Source: Nocardia brasiliensis ATCC 700358 (GTDB lineage: Bacteria; Actinomycetota; Actinomycetes; Mycobacteriales; Mycobacteriaceae). Taken from it: a DNA stretch of 64,000 bases. The stretch spans positions 744,001 to 808,000 of the forward strand of contig NC_018681.1 of assembly GCF_000250675.2 (NCBI RefSeq), in the 5' to 3' direction. The notes under the pieces were generated by a model that saw nothing but the letters and a program-made list of their open reading frames with translations, was not told the origin of the DNA and did not search any database. Shown piece by piece: positions 23,127 through 31,393 of the stretch. Each line of letters begins with the position of its first letter. Within the stretch, counting starts at the first letter, position 1. The translations under genes were made by a program, and so were the position numbers.

Positions 23127-23294
23127 ATGGCTGAGCGCTGGTACTACTGCTTGAAGCACAAGCGGGCCGAGAAGGGCCGGCAGTGCTGGTTCCAGGATCG
23201 GATGGGGCCGTATCCGGATCAGGCGACCGCGGAACGAGCCCTGGAGATCGTCAAGGCGCGCAACGCGCAGGCCGACGCGAGCGACGGCGACTGA
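23127..23294 (+). CDS. Small conserved actinobacterial protein (SPOR-like), 55 residues
   Basis: Starts MAERWYYCLKHKRAEKGRQC and continues WFQDRMGPYPDQATAERALEIVKARN. The WYYCLKH...C....DR.GPY.....A..AL pattern is a recurrent small actinobacterial protein type whose second half resembles a minimal SPOR fold. The two cysteines could bind metal. No strong ribosome site (GGGGG six bases upstream). The function is unknown. It precedes ppm1 by 268 bases. Confidence 0.7.
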   Translation: MAERWYYCLKHKRAEKGRQCWFQDRMGPYPDQATAERALEIVKARNAQADASDGD

Positions 23295-23562
23295 CCTGAC
23301 GGTGGTGCCGCCGCAAAGCTAGTCCGGTGTGCGGCAAGTGATCCCGCGCGCACCGTCGATCCGCGGGTTCGGGGCGAGGCGGAAAACGCCCGGTGAATGT
23401 GATCTAGAGACCTGGCGGTACGGGCGCGAAGTCCTGGCGTCCAGGTATATCCACTCAGGTCCGCTTCAGCACGATCAAGTACGGTTTTCTCGAATCAGAC
23501 GAGTGCTCGGTGGTCCTGACGTGGGCTGCGAGCCGGACCAGGATCAGCAGGGAGGGCGACCC

Positions 23563-24282
23563 TTGAGGGTTACCGTTGTTGTGCCGACCTACAACGAGCG
23601 GGAAAATCTGCCGGTGGCGGTGGCGCGGCTGACCGCGCTGCCGGTGCCCGACCTGCACGTGCTCGTGGTCGACGACAATTCACCGGACGGCACCGGTGAG
23701 GTCGCCGACAAGCTGGCCGTCGAGCTGCCGAATGTGGTGGGCGTGCTGCACCGGACCGAGAAGGACGGCCTCGGCCGGGCCTACATCGCCGGGATCACCC
23801 GTGCGCTGGACGAGGGCGCGGACGTGGTCATCCAGATGGACGCCGACCTGTCGCATCCGGCCGAGGTGATTCCGGCCATGCTGGAGAAGCTGTCGACCAC
23901 CGACGCGGGCGTCGTGCTCGGGTCGCGCTACGTGCCCGGCGGGTCGACCGCCGAGGAGTGGAAGTGGTACCGCAAAGCGCTGTCGGCGTGGGCCAACTTC
24001 TATGTGAATCTGATCCTGCGGCTGCACGTGAAGGACGCCACCGCGGGCTTCAAGGCGTGGAAGGCGGACACGTTGCGCGCCATCGAGGTCGGCTCGATCC
24101 GCAGCAACGGGTACTCCTTCCAGGTCGAGATGAACTACCGGACGGTCAAGCAGGGCATCGAGATCGCCGAGGTGCCGATCCGTTTCGAGGAGCGCACCCT
24201 CGGTGCCTCCAAGATGAGCCTGAAGGTGCAGCTGGAGTCGGCGTTGATGCCGTGGAAGCTGCTCTTCGGTCGCTCGGTCTAG
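23563..24282 (+). CDS. ppm1: Polyprenol-phosphate mannose synthase (Ppm1 catalytic domain)
   Basis: 239-residue GT2 glycosyltransferase that moves mannose from GDP-mannose to polyprenyl phosphate, supplying lipomannan, lipoarabinomannan and protein mannosylation. Starts at TTG 23563 with GGAGGG six bases upstream, giving the family start VTVVVPTYNERENLP. Metal/nucleotide motifs are VVDDNSPDGT and VIQMDADLSHP (DAD), then GSRYVPGG and DATAGFKAWK. Unlike M. tuberculosis Ppm1 there is no fused N-terminal apolipoprotein N-acyltransferase domain; a separate Lnt gene is expected elsewhere. The frame upstream to 23329 has no coding character. Confidence 0.92.
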   Translation: MRVTVVVPTYNERENLPVAVARLTALPVPDLHVLVVDDNSPDGTGEVADKLAVELPNVVGVLHRTEKDGLGRAYIAGITRALDEGADVVIQMDADLSHPAEVIPAMLEKLSTTDAGVVLGSRYVPGGSTAEEWKWYRKALSAWANFYVNLILRLHVKDATAGFKAWKADTLRAIEVGSIRSNGYSFQVEMNYRTVKQGIEIAEVPIRFEERTLGASKMSLKVQLESALMPWKLLFGRSV

Positions 24283-24297
24283 ATCGCGGATACCGAG

Positions 24298-24330
24298 CAG
24301 GGCCCCGCATCCGGTGGATGCGGGGCCCTG
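24298..24330. terminator. Bidirectional terminator between ppm1 and DUF6069 gene
   Basis: A perfect 15-bp stem CAGGGCCCCGCATCC / GGATGCGGGGCCCTG with a 3-base loop, placed 15 bases from each stop codon of the two convergent genes. Confidence 0.9.
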
Positions 24331-24346
24331 TGCCGTTCGCGGGCGG

Positions 24347-24784
24347 TCAGCGCTGTGCCAGACCTTGGCGCATCGCCTCCAGGCCGAGCACGACCACCGG
24401 GGCGAGCACGACGTGCATGACCGAGAGCGCGATGGTGGTCACGGTGTCGAATGTGGCGGCGACGGTGAGGCCGATGGTCGCGATGGCGAGCACGCCGCCG
24501 ACCACCTGAGCCACTCGCAGCACGCCGGCCCAGAAGTAGGACACCAGCGCGGCCAGCGTCATGCCGATGAACAGCGGCACCGCGGACGAGGTGATCACCG
24601 AGCCGATGCCGAGGTGCGTCGTGACGCCTTTCTCGACCACGTCGAAGGAGCCGCCCGCCGCCAGGCCGAGCAGCCACACGCCGAGGTTGATCACGACCGC
24701 GACCGCGACGCTGCCGAGGATCGCGATGGGGCGGTTGACGGCCGGGATACGCAGGGCCGCTGTGGTGGATTGCGCGATGGTCAT
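24347..24784 (-). CDS. DUF6069 four-span membrane protein
   Basis: 145 residues from ATG 24784, preceded by GGAGA. Four membrane helices: IAILGSVAVAVVINLGVWLLGLAAG, SAVPLFIGMTLAALVSYFW, VAQVVGGVLAIATIGLTVAATF and TIALSVMHVVLAPVVVLGL. This fits the DUF6069 family, which has no known function. A perfect 20-bp palindrome at 24834-24853, about 50 bases upstream, suggests control by a TetR-type repressor that is not encoded next to it. Confidence 0.75.
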   Translation of the reverse strand: MTIAQSTTAALRIPAVNRPIAILGSVAVAVVINLGVWLLGLAAGGSFDVVEKGVTTHLGIGSVITSSAVPLFIGMTLAALVSYFWAGVLRVAQVVGGVLAIATIGLTVAATFDTVTTIALSVMHVVLAPVVVLGLEAMRQGLAQR

Positions 24785-24833
24785 GATGTTCTCCTCATCC
24801 GAAGCTGTGCTTGGTGCTGAGAACAATGGTGAA

Positions 24834-24853
24834 ACCTGAACAATTGTTCAGGT
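24834..24853. promoter_or_regulatory. Perfect 20-bp palindrome, likely repressor operator
   Basis: ACCTGAACAATTGTTCAGGT is identical to its reverse complement over all 20 bases. It lies 50-69 bases upstream of the DUF6069 start codon, in the only AT-rich part of that intergenic space. The shape is typical for a TetR or similar dimeric repressor. Confidence 0.7.
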
Positions 24854-24936
24854 CAAATCGATCGGCCGTGGCCTGGATCACACCCCGGTTTGCGGCGTAG
24901 CGGAATGTGTTGCGGCCCCCCGATGTTCGCGCGTGT

Positions 24937-26409
24937 TCAGTCCGGCTGCGGCCAGTCCAGCAGTAGGTCCACGTAGCGCTGACGAACCTCGGATACCTTG
25001 GCGTCCAGATCCGCGAGATCCCAGTCGCTGACATCGATCGGCTCGAGGATCGCGACATCCACGATGCCCGGGCGCGCGACCATCGCGTTGCGCCGGCAGA
25101 TCTCGCCCGCGTTGCGAATGACGATCGGAATGACCGGCACGCCGGCCTGCATCGCGATATGGAACGCGCCCTTCTTGAACGGGCCGACCTCCGGTGTGTA
25201 GGAACGGGTTCCCTCGGGCGCGACGGCGATCGACAGCCCGCCGCGCAACGTCTCGACGACAGGTGCGAGGGCGGCCTTGGCCGCACTGGTGCTCGAGCGG
25301 TCGATGAACGTCACACCGACGAAGCGCATCAGCGGTCCGAAGATCGGGTTGCGGGTCAGCTCCTTCTTGCCGATGCCGGTGACGCCACCGCCGAGCACCT
25401 CGGGGACGATGATGATGTCGAACTGGCTCTGATGGTTGAACAGGAACACCGCGGGCCGCGGCGAGCGGGCATGTTCCGCGCCGAGCACGCGCAGCTGAAC
25501 ACCGGTGATGCGCAAGGTGTTACCGGCCGCGTGCGCCATCAGCGCGTCGGCCATCCGCTGCCGGTCCTTGGTGGCCGATTTCGCCGCGACACCATAGAAC
25601 GCGCCGCCCAGCAGTCCGGCGAAACCGGCGGTGGTGCGCAGATAGTCGGTCGGCCGGGCAGCCTGCCGGGCTGCGAAGTGCAAGACGGGCCACCGGTTTT
25701 CCGCGGCCGTCGTGGCGAGCCGTGGGTCGGGATGCACCGCTACCGGATGACCGACCAGCGCCAACAGTGGCAGGTCCGCGTCGCTGTCCGCGTAGCCGTA
25801 GCTGTGTTCGAGATCCAGTCCGTGGTCGGCCGCGAACTCGCGTACCGCCGCGGCTTTACTGTTGCGCCACAGCGTTTTCCCGTCGGCGTAGCCGGTGAGC
25901 ATGCCGTCCTGCACCGCCATCGGCGTGCACAGCACATGCTCGATACCGAGCGCCGCCGCCGCGGGTGCCACCTGGAAGCGGGTCAGTGAGCTGGCCAGCA
26001 CCACGGTGTGGCCGGCCGCTTGATGCGTTCGAATCAGTTGCCACGCTTCGGGATACAGGTATTCGTAGGTGGTCTCGCGAAACAGCCGCACGCCGAGTTC
26101 GTCCAATTCCGCCTCGGGTCGGCCCGCCGACGCTTCGGCGAGCTGGTGCAGCCACCGGCCGTACGCGCCGTCGGTGGTGCCGCCGCGGATGCCGCGCAGC
26201 AGGGCATTCGCGATATCGCGGCCGCGGAACAACCGCCGCAACGGGCCCGGTGCCGGCGGAGCGGCGATCACGGTGCCGCTGAAATCGAAGATCGCGGCGA
26301 TCTGTGCACCCTGCGGCCCGGACCGGATCGCGGCGAGTTCCGCGTCCAGATCCCCTGAAACGCTCGGGTCAGTCGAAACGCTCGGTTCCCCTGAAACTCC
26401 CGAGTTCAC
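24937..26409 (-). CDS. plsC: PlsC: HAD-IB domain fused to 1-acylglycerol-3-phosphate acyltransferase
   Basis: 490 residues from GTG 26409, which overlaps the plsB stop by 4 bases (GTGA). Residues ~36-250 are a HAD-IB (SerB-like) domain: motif I is AIFDFSGTV (42-46), with VVLASSLTRFQ and GYADSDADLPLL further on. Residues ~290-480 are the PlsC acyltransferase with NHQSQFD (HX4D), GKKELTRNPIFGPLMRFVGVTFIDR and APEGTRS. It acylates lysophosphatidic acid to phosphatidic acid. The second aspartate of the HAD motif (DxD) is replaced by serine, so the phosphatase half may be inactive. Follows plsB as remembered for M. tuberculosis Rv2482c-Rv2483c. Confidence 0.88.
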   Translation of the reverse strand: MNSGVSGEPSVSTDPSVSGDLDAELAAIRSGPQGAQIAAIFDFSGTVIAAPPAPGPLRRLFRGRDIANALLRGIRGGTTDGAYGRWLHQLAEASAGRPEAELDELGVRLFRETTYEYLYPEAWQLIRTHQAAGHTVVLASSLTRFQVAPAAAALGIEHVLCTPMAVQDGMLTGYADGKTLWRNSKAAAVREFAADHGLDLEHSYGYADSDADLPLLALVGHPVAVHPDPRLATTAAENRWPVLHFAARQAARPTDYLRTTAGFAGLLGGAFYGVAAKSATKDRQRMADALMAHAAGNTLRITGVQLRVLGAEHARSPRPAVFLFNHQSQFDIIIVPEVLGGGVTGIGKKELTRNPIFGPLMRFVGVTFIDRSSTSAAKAALAPVVETLRGGLSIAVAPEGTRSYTPEVGPFKKGAFHIAMQAGVPVIPIVIRNAGEICRRNAMVARPGIVDVAILEPIDVSDWDLADLDAKVSEVRQRYVDLLLDWPQPD

Positions 26410-28868
26410 CGCAGCGCCCGATTCGACGGATCGAGGGCGGCGGCCTGCGAGATGCGGGTGCCGATGGTGCGCAGGCGGTCCGCGAATTCCACCCGGCGCT
26501 CGGTCAATTCGGCCCTGGTCTTGGCCGAGTCGTCCGACACATGATCCAGCAGGCCGTAGTTGTCCGCGAGTTTCAGTGCGCTGGTGAACAGTTCGGTGGA
26601 CACCGATTCCGGGCTGTGCAACCGCTGCTGCAGCATCATCTGCTTGCCCACCGCGACGCATTCGGCGATGAGTTGCTTGCGGTCGATCTCGGTCTCCGGA
26701 TCGCGCGCGGCCAATCGTTCGGCGACCACCAGCTGCGCGTCGAAGAACGAGCGAAGCACGCGGTGCGCCATCATGAATCCGGAGTCGGTGAGCCGGGTCA
26801 TCACCTCCGAACCCAGCGTGTTCTCCCTGGTGTGACTGTGCCATTCCGGATCGAGCAGCAGCATCTCGGCGGTCATCTGCTCGGCGAACTCGGCGCGCTC
26901 GGGAAAGAAGAACTCGAACTTCAGCAGGTCGCGCAGCCGGAACGCCTCGTCCCAGCCGGTGCTCAGCTGGTCGGCGCCGTCGCTGTCCAGCGCGGCGAGG
27001 ATGGACAGTTCGAGGATGGCGCGGTGCACGAACCAGTGCACCGCGCTGTTGCGATAGAACGCGGCTTCCAGGTGTGCGCCCGCCTCGATCGAGTACACCG
27101 GCTCCAGTCCGCCGCGATACACCGTGACGACCTTGGCCAGCGAGAGTTGTTCCAGCACCACGGCGAGGCCCTGATCGTCGCGCAACGCGGCGAGTTCCCC
27201 GTGCGGCAGGTCGCGTTTCTCGATGTAGCCGAGCACCGGCGCGAGCACCGTGCGGACCTCGCCCAGGGTGAGTGCGCGCTCGTGCACGCCGAGCAGTGCG
27301 AGGGTGACCAGCGCGTTGACCGTGACCGGGGTGACCGCGTTGATGCCGACCGCGATCTCGAACGCCAGCCGCTGCACGGCTTTGCGCTCCAGTTCGGCGA
27401 TCTCGGGTGCGTCGGGCTCGCCCTGCCCGAGTTCGGTGTGCCCCGGAGGTGCGGGCTCGGTGCGGTGCAGCGGAATGGTCAGCGGCGGGGTGGTGAGCGG
27501 ATCGCCGTGCGCGGCAAGCCGATCCCGCGCCGACAGCGGTTCGCCGAAGCGGACGTACACGTGCCCGGCCGAATGCTGTTGGCTGCGTACATAACGCGCC
27601 AGCCAGGTGAGTCCCTCCGGCTTCTTCTTGCCGCCCACCTGCTCGGTGGCGATGGCGCCCAGCTCGTTCAGCCGCTCATAGGTGATCGATACCGGAACCA
27701 GCATGACGTCTTCGACCCGATGTGAACGCACCGCCGAGGCAAGGTAATTCAGGAGCCCGTAGCGCGGCGGCCGCAGCTTGCCAGTGCGGGTGCGCCCGCC
27801 TTCGAAGTACCACTCCAGGTTGAATCGTTTGGCGAGCAGATAGGCGAAGTACTCCTCGACCACCGCCTTGTACACCTCGTCGTCGCCGAAACTGCGGCGG
27901 ATGAACACGGTGCCGGTGCGCCGGGCGATCGGGCCCATCGGCCAGAAGCTGAGGTTCGCCCCGCCGATCACATGATTCGGCGGGAAGTCGTTGCGGGCCA
28001 GCACATCACCGAGCACGAACGCATCGACGTAGGAACGGTGCGAAGGCAGGAACACCAGCGGGAAGCGGCGGTTCAGGTCGCGCAGACCGGCCAGGCCGGA
28101 ATCGTCGGAATCCACCTTCCAGGTCGAGGCGTGGATCGGCCGCATCGCCTGGGTGAACAGGTCGGAGACCAATCTGCTCTGCGCGGCGACGAGTTCGTTC
28201 AGCGCCTTTTCCGCGCGGCGGTACACCTCGTGCGGGCTCGCGCCGATCTGGTCGGCGATGAGTTCGAGTCTGCGCAGGAAGTCGGGCGAGTCGAGGATCT
28301 CCTCGGCCACCAGCCGGGGCACCTTGTAGCGGTCGCCGATGACGGTGCGTTCGGCGCGCTCCAACGCGACGACCGCGGCGCGCACGATGGCGCGCGCGAA
28401 GGGTTCGGCGCTGCCCTTCGCGAACAGCGCCGCGGCTTCGGGATTGTTCGTGCGCAACTCGCTGAGCAGCGCGGGCTGCCCGGTGAGCACCACGTGCCGG
28501 TTGGGTTGGCCGACCAGTTTGCGCTGCGCGAGCCGGTTCGGCTTGCGCGGATTGGTGAGCAGGGCCATATCGGCGAAGGTGATGCGGCGCACGCCGTCAC
28601 GTTCCGGCGGCAACCAGAGCACCCGCACCGGAACCACGAGCGGGTCGTCGTGTCGGCCGACCAAACGGGTGGCGATTGCGCCCGCGTCCAGATCCAGCTG
28701 GGTCACCGGCGCGGTGCTGCCGAACTCACCGGCGAGGCCACCGTCGTTGAGCCAGTTCCCGATCAGCTCGCGCTCCACCGCGGACGCCGCGTCGACCAGG
28801 GCCACCACCGATTCCGGCGCCGACGCTCGCTGGATATCCGCGGGCGACCCGCCACGGTGCTCGATCAT
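26406..28868 (-). CDS. plsB: PlsB, glycerol-3-phosphate acyltransferase
   Basis: 820 residues, the normal length for a membrane-bound GPAT. Acyltransferase blocks: HRSYVD (about 276-281, HX4D), GGANLSFWPMGPIARRTGTVFIRR, EGGRTRTGKLRPPRYG and VPVSITYERL. The N-terminal ~200 residues and the C-terminal helical half match the PlsB/PlsB2 architecture. It transfers an acyl group to glycerol-3-phosphate, the first step in phospholipid and triacylglycerol synthesis, at the cytoplasmic membrane. It is the first gene of the plsB-plsC operon, coupled by a GTGA overlap. Confidence 0.93.
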   Translation of the reverse strand: MIEHRGGSPADIQRASAPESVVALVDAASAVERELIGNWLNDGGLAGEFGSTAPVTQLDLDAGAIATRLVGRHDDPLVVPVRVLWLPPERDGVRRITFADMALLTNPRKPNRLAQRKLVGQPNRHVVLTGQPALLSELRTNNPEAAALFAKGSAEPFARAIVRAAVVALERAERTVIGDRYKVPRLVAEEILDSPDFLRRLELIADQIGASPHEVYRRAEKALNELVAAQSRLVSDLFTQAMRPIHASTWKVDSDDSGLAGLRDLNRRFPLVFLPSHRSYVDAFVLGDVLARNDFPPNHVIGGANLSFWPMGPIARRTGTVFIRRSFGDDEVYKAVVEEYFAYLLAKRFNLEWYFEGGRTRTGKLRPPRYGLLNYLASAVRSHRVEDVMLVPVSITYERLNELGAIATEQVGGKKKPEGLTWLARYVRSQQHSAGHVYVRFGEPLSARDRLAAHGDPLTTPPLTIPLHRTEPAPPGHTELGQGEPDAPEIAELERKAVQRLAFEIAVGINAVTPVTVNALVTLALLGVHERALTLGEVRTVLAPVLGYIEKRDLPHGELAALRDDQGLAVVLEQLSLAKVVTVYRGGLEPVYSIEAGAHLEAAFYRNSAVHWFVHRAILELSILAALDSDGADQLSTGWDEAFRLRDLLKFEFFFPERAEFAEQMTAEMLLLDPEWHSHTRENTLGSEVMTRLTDSGFMMAHRVLRSFFDAQLVVAERLAARDPETEIDRKQLIAECVAVGKQMMLQQRLHSPESVSTELFTSALKLADNYGLLDHVSDDSAKTRAELTERRVEFADRLRTIGTRISQAAALDPSNRALR

Positions 28869-29165
28869 GACCGGTTCCCTCCGATTGAAAAGATCTCGTT
28901 CCGCCTCCCCGGGGCTTCGAGCCAGACCCGGGTGGCCCCGGCCGTTGCGTCGGCGCCCGGCGGTCAGCAGCGGATTCGGCTCGGCCCGTACCCGGTGAGT
29001 TACCCATGTTCCTACGTGGTCAGCTGTTGCGGGCCGGGAAACGTGTGTTGGACAGGATCATAGGTCGCTGCGGCGTGGCCAGGTCGCAAGTTTGTTCGCT
29101 TTGGCCGGGATCGAACTGCCGCGCGCATCCGGCGCTATCTCCCCGAGCCGAATTAGGCTGCGCGG

Positions 29166-29930
29166 ATGGACTGGGCGTTGCGCGCGTGCGGCTGGCACGG
29201 CCACTACACCTACCAGCCGGATGAACCGGATCTGGCGGCGCGGCTGCGCGTCGACACCGTGGCGGGGGTGGCGTGGCGCTGCCTGCGCTGTGGCACCTTT
29301 GTGCCCGGTGACCCGGTGGGATCCGGGCCGGCCGATCACGCGCCGGAGGTGCCGCGCGGGCGACTGCTGCGGGATCGCTGGCTGATGCGTGCCTTGGCGA
29401 TCGAACGTCTGCTGCGCGGCCTGGTGCTGGTGGCCGCCGCGTTCGGGGTGCTGAAGTTCCGTTCCTCGCGCGAGACGATGCGCGCGGCGTTCGACCAGGA
29501 CCTGCCGCTGTTGCGCCCGCTGGCCGACCAACTCGGCTGGGACATCGACCGGTCGAAGATCGTGCACCTCATCGATGAGGCGTTCTCCCTGTCGAACACG
29601 ACCCTGCTGTGGGTGGCGGTCGGGATTTTCGTCTATGCCGGGCTGCAGGTGATCGAGGCGACCGGCCTGTGGTTGATGAAACGCTGGGGTGAGTATTTCG
29701 CGGTGGTCGCGACGAGCCTGTTCCTGCCACTGGAGATCTACGAGTTGACCGAGAAGATCACCGTGCTGCGGATCGGCGCGTTGCTGATCAATATCGTCGC
29801 GGTGGTCTGGTTGCTCTACTCCAAGCGACTGTTCGGGTTGCGCGGCGGCGGCGCCGCTTACCACGCCGAGCACAGTGCAGAGAGTTTGCTGAGCGTCGAG
29901 CGTTCGGCCTTGGCGGTACCGGCGAACTAG
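29166..29930 (+). CDS. DUF2127 membrane protein with N-terminal CxxC segment
   Basis: 254 residues. The N-terminal ~70 residues contain CGWHGHYTY and WRCLRCGTF, a likely metal-binding pair. The DUF2127 domain follows with four membrane helices (about 76-96, 146-166, 178-196 and 205-222): LLRGLVLVAAAFGVLKF, TTLLWVAVGIFVYAGLQVIEATGLWLMKRWGEYFAVV, LFLPLEIYEL and GALLINIVAVVWLLY. Function unknown. TAGGCT lies six bases before the ATG with no ribosome site, so a leaderless transcript is likely. It is divergent from plsB across 297 bases in which I see nothing else. Confidence 0.78.
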   Translation: MDWALRACGWHGHYTYQPDEPDLAARLRVDTVAGVAWRCLRCGTFVPGDPVGSGPADHAPEVPRGRLLRDRWLMRALAIERLLRGLVLVAAAFGVLKFRSSRETMRAAFDQDLPLLRPLADQLGWDIDRSKIVHLIDEAFSLSNTTLLWVAVGIFVYAGLQVIEATGLWLMKRWGEYFAVVATSLFLPLEIYELTEKITVLRIGALLINIVAVVWLLYSKRLFGLRGGGAAYHAEHSAESLLSVERSALAVPAN

Positions 29931-29977
29931 GCTTCCGTGGGTCCCCGGCTGTGTTCGCCAGCACAGCTCTTCTTGAA

Positions 29978-29996
29978 TCAGGTAATGCTAACCTTA
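29978..29996 (+). promoter_or_regulatory. IdeR/DtxR iron box upstream of the salicylate synthase
   Basis: TCAGGTAATGCTAACCTTA matches the IdeR consensus TTAGGTTAGGCTAACCTAA at 15 of 19 positions. It ends 36 bases before the TTG start. It predicts repression by iron-loaded IdeR. Confidence 0.85.
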
Positions 29997-30032
29997 CCTC
30001 CAAGTCAGCCAGTTTTGAGCTTTGGAGGATCG

Positions 30033-31346
30033 TTGTCGACCACGGACGAACGCTTGCGGGTGGAGTATGTAACCGATCCGGCGGCAGCGATGTCCCGACT
30101 GGCGGGGGCAGATCGGTTCGGTGAGTACGTCATGTACGAGAGCCCGGGCGAATGGGTCTTCGCCGCCGATCCGATCGGCGGCATCGAATTGGACGTCGAA
30201 GAGCTGCGGGTCACCTGGGATGGGAAGACGACCACCAGCAAGTGGGAAGGCCGCCCGGCCACCGTCATCGACGCGGCGCTGCGCGCGCTGCCGCTGGCCG
30301 GTCGCAACGCCTACGGCTGGATCGGATTCGAGTTCTGCGCTTGGGCCTTCGAGGCGACTGAGCACCTGGATCCCCGGACGACGGTGGCGCACTTGATGAT
30401 TCCCCGGATCGAGGTCCGGGTCGGCGCCTACGGCGTCCGGGTGTCCGGCGCCACCCCGACCGAGACCGGCGATATCCACAGCCTGATCGCCGAATCGCAG
30501 GAATCCGAACTGCCGCAGGCGCATCCCGCCGATGTCCGGATCGATCCGACCGGCTACCGGGACCGGGTCGCCGAGGCGGTCGGTGAGATCCAGGCGGGCC
30601 GGTATCAGAAGGTCATCCTCTCCAGGAAGGTCGATCTGCCGTTCGTGGTGGACGTGCCCGCGACCTACCGCCTCGGCCGGGCGAACAACACTCCCGCGCG
30701 CTCGTTCCTGCTCCGCCTGGGCGGGCTCGAGGCGGCGGGCTTCAGCCCCGAACTGGTCGCCTCGGTCGACGAGAACCGGGTGGTGACCACGGAACCGCTG
30801 GCGGGCACCCGCGCCTTCGGCCGTGGCGAAGCGGTCGACATGGCGGCCCGGGCCGACCTGGTCAGCGACCCGAAAGAGATCGTGGAGCACGCCATTTCGG
30901 TGCGCACCTCGTTCGCGGAGATTGCCGCCGTGGCCGATCCCGGCACCCCCGCGGTCTCCGATTTCATGGTGGTGCGCGAGCGTGGCAGCGTGCAGCATCT
31001 CGCCTCCACGGTGCGCGGCCGCCTGGCCGCCGACCGATCCAGCTGGGACGCGCTCGAGGTGCTGTTCCCGTCGGTCACCGCCTCCGGCATTCCCAAGCGT
31101 GAGGGCATCGATTCGGTGTTCCGGCTCGATCACGACGCGCGTGGTCTGTATTCCGGTGCGGTGGTGACGGTTTCGCCCACCGGTGCGCTGGAGGCCACCC
31201 TGGTGCTGCGCGCCGTGTACCAGAACACCGAAGGCGCCTGGCTGCGGGCCGGCGCCGGCATCGTCGGGCAATCGCGCCCGGACCGGGAGTTCGAGGAGAC
31301 CTGCGAAAAGCTCGGCAGCATCGCGCCTTACGTAGTGCGCGCCTGA
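30033..31346 (+). CDS. nbtS: Salicylate synthase (MbtI/Irp9 family)
   Basis: 437-residue chorismate-utilising enzyme that makes isochorismate and then salicylate for a nocobactin/mycobactin-type siderophore. Starts at TTG 30033, with GGAGG five bases upstream; the only upstream ATG lies inside the iron box. Key segments: GRYQKVILSRKVDLP (catalytic lysine region), PELVASVDENRVVTTEPLAGTRAFG, DPKEIVEHAISV (Mg-binding glutamates), LFPSVTASGIPK and YSGAVVTVSPTGALEATLVLRAVY. The length matches Irp9/MbtI. Its symbol follows the nocobactin naming as I recall it (nbtS); mbtI is the mycobacterial equivalent. It converges with the salicylate-AMP ligase. Confidence 0.93.
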   Translation: MSTTDERLRVEYVTDPAAAMSRLAGADRFGEYVMYESPGEWVFAADPIGGIELDVEELRVTWDGKTTTSKWEGRPATVIDAALRALPLAGRNAYGWIGFEFCAWAFEATEHLDPRTTVAHLMIPRIEVRVGAYGVRVSGATPTETGDIHSLIAESQESELPQAHPADVRIDPTGYRDRVAEAVGEIQAGRYQKVILSRKVDLPFVVDVPATYRLGRANNTPARSFLLRLGGLEAAGFSPELVASVDENRVVTTEPLAGTRAFGRGEAVDMAARADLVSDPKEIVEHAISVRTSFAEIAAVADPGTPAVSDFMVVRERGSVQHLASTVRGRLAADRSSWDALEVLFPSVTASGIPKREGIDSVFRLDHDARGLYSGAVVTVSPTGALEATLVLRAVYQNTEGAWLRAGAGIVGQSRPDREFEETCEKLGSIAPYVVRA

Positions 31347-31353
31347 CAATCCG

Positions 31354-31385
31354 ACGGGCAGTACACCGAAAGGTGTACTGCCCGT
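31354..31385. terminator. Shared terminator of the two salicylate genes
   Basis: A perfect 14-bp stem ACGGGCAGTACACC / GGTGTACTGCCCGT with a GAAA tetraloop and flanking T residues. It is 8 bases from each convergent stop codon. Confidence 0.92.
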
Positions 31386-31393
31386 TTGCTGTC

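Noticed and set aside
26304..27725. 473-codon plus-strand frame over plsB
   Set aside because: Shadow of plsB with no motifs.
29985..29987. ATG at 29985 as start of salicylate synthase
   Set aside because: It lies inside the IdeR box and would add a non-conserved tail; TTG 30033 has a proper ribosome site.
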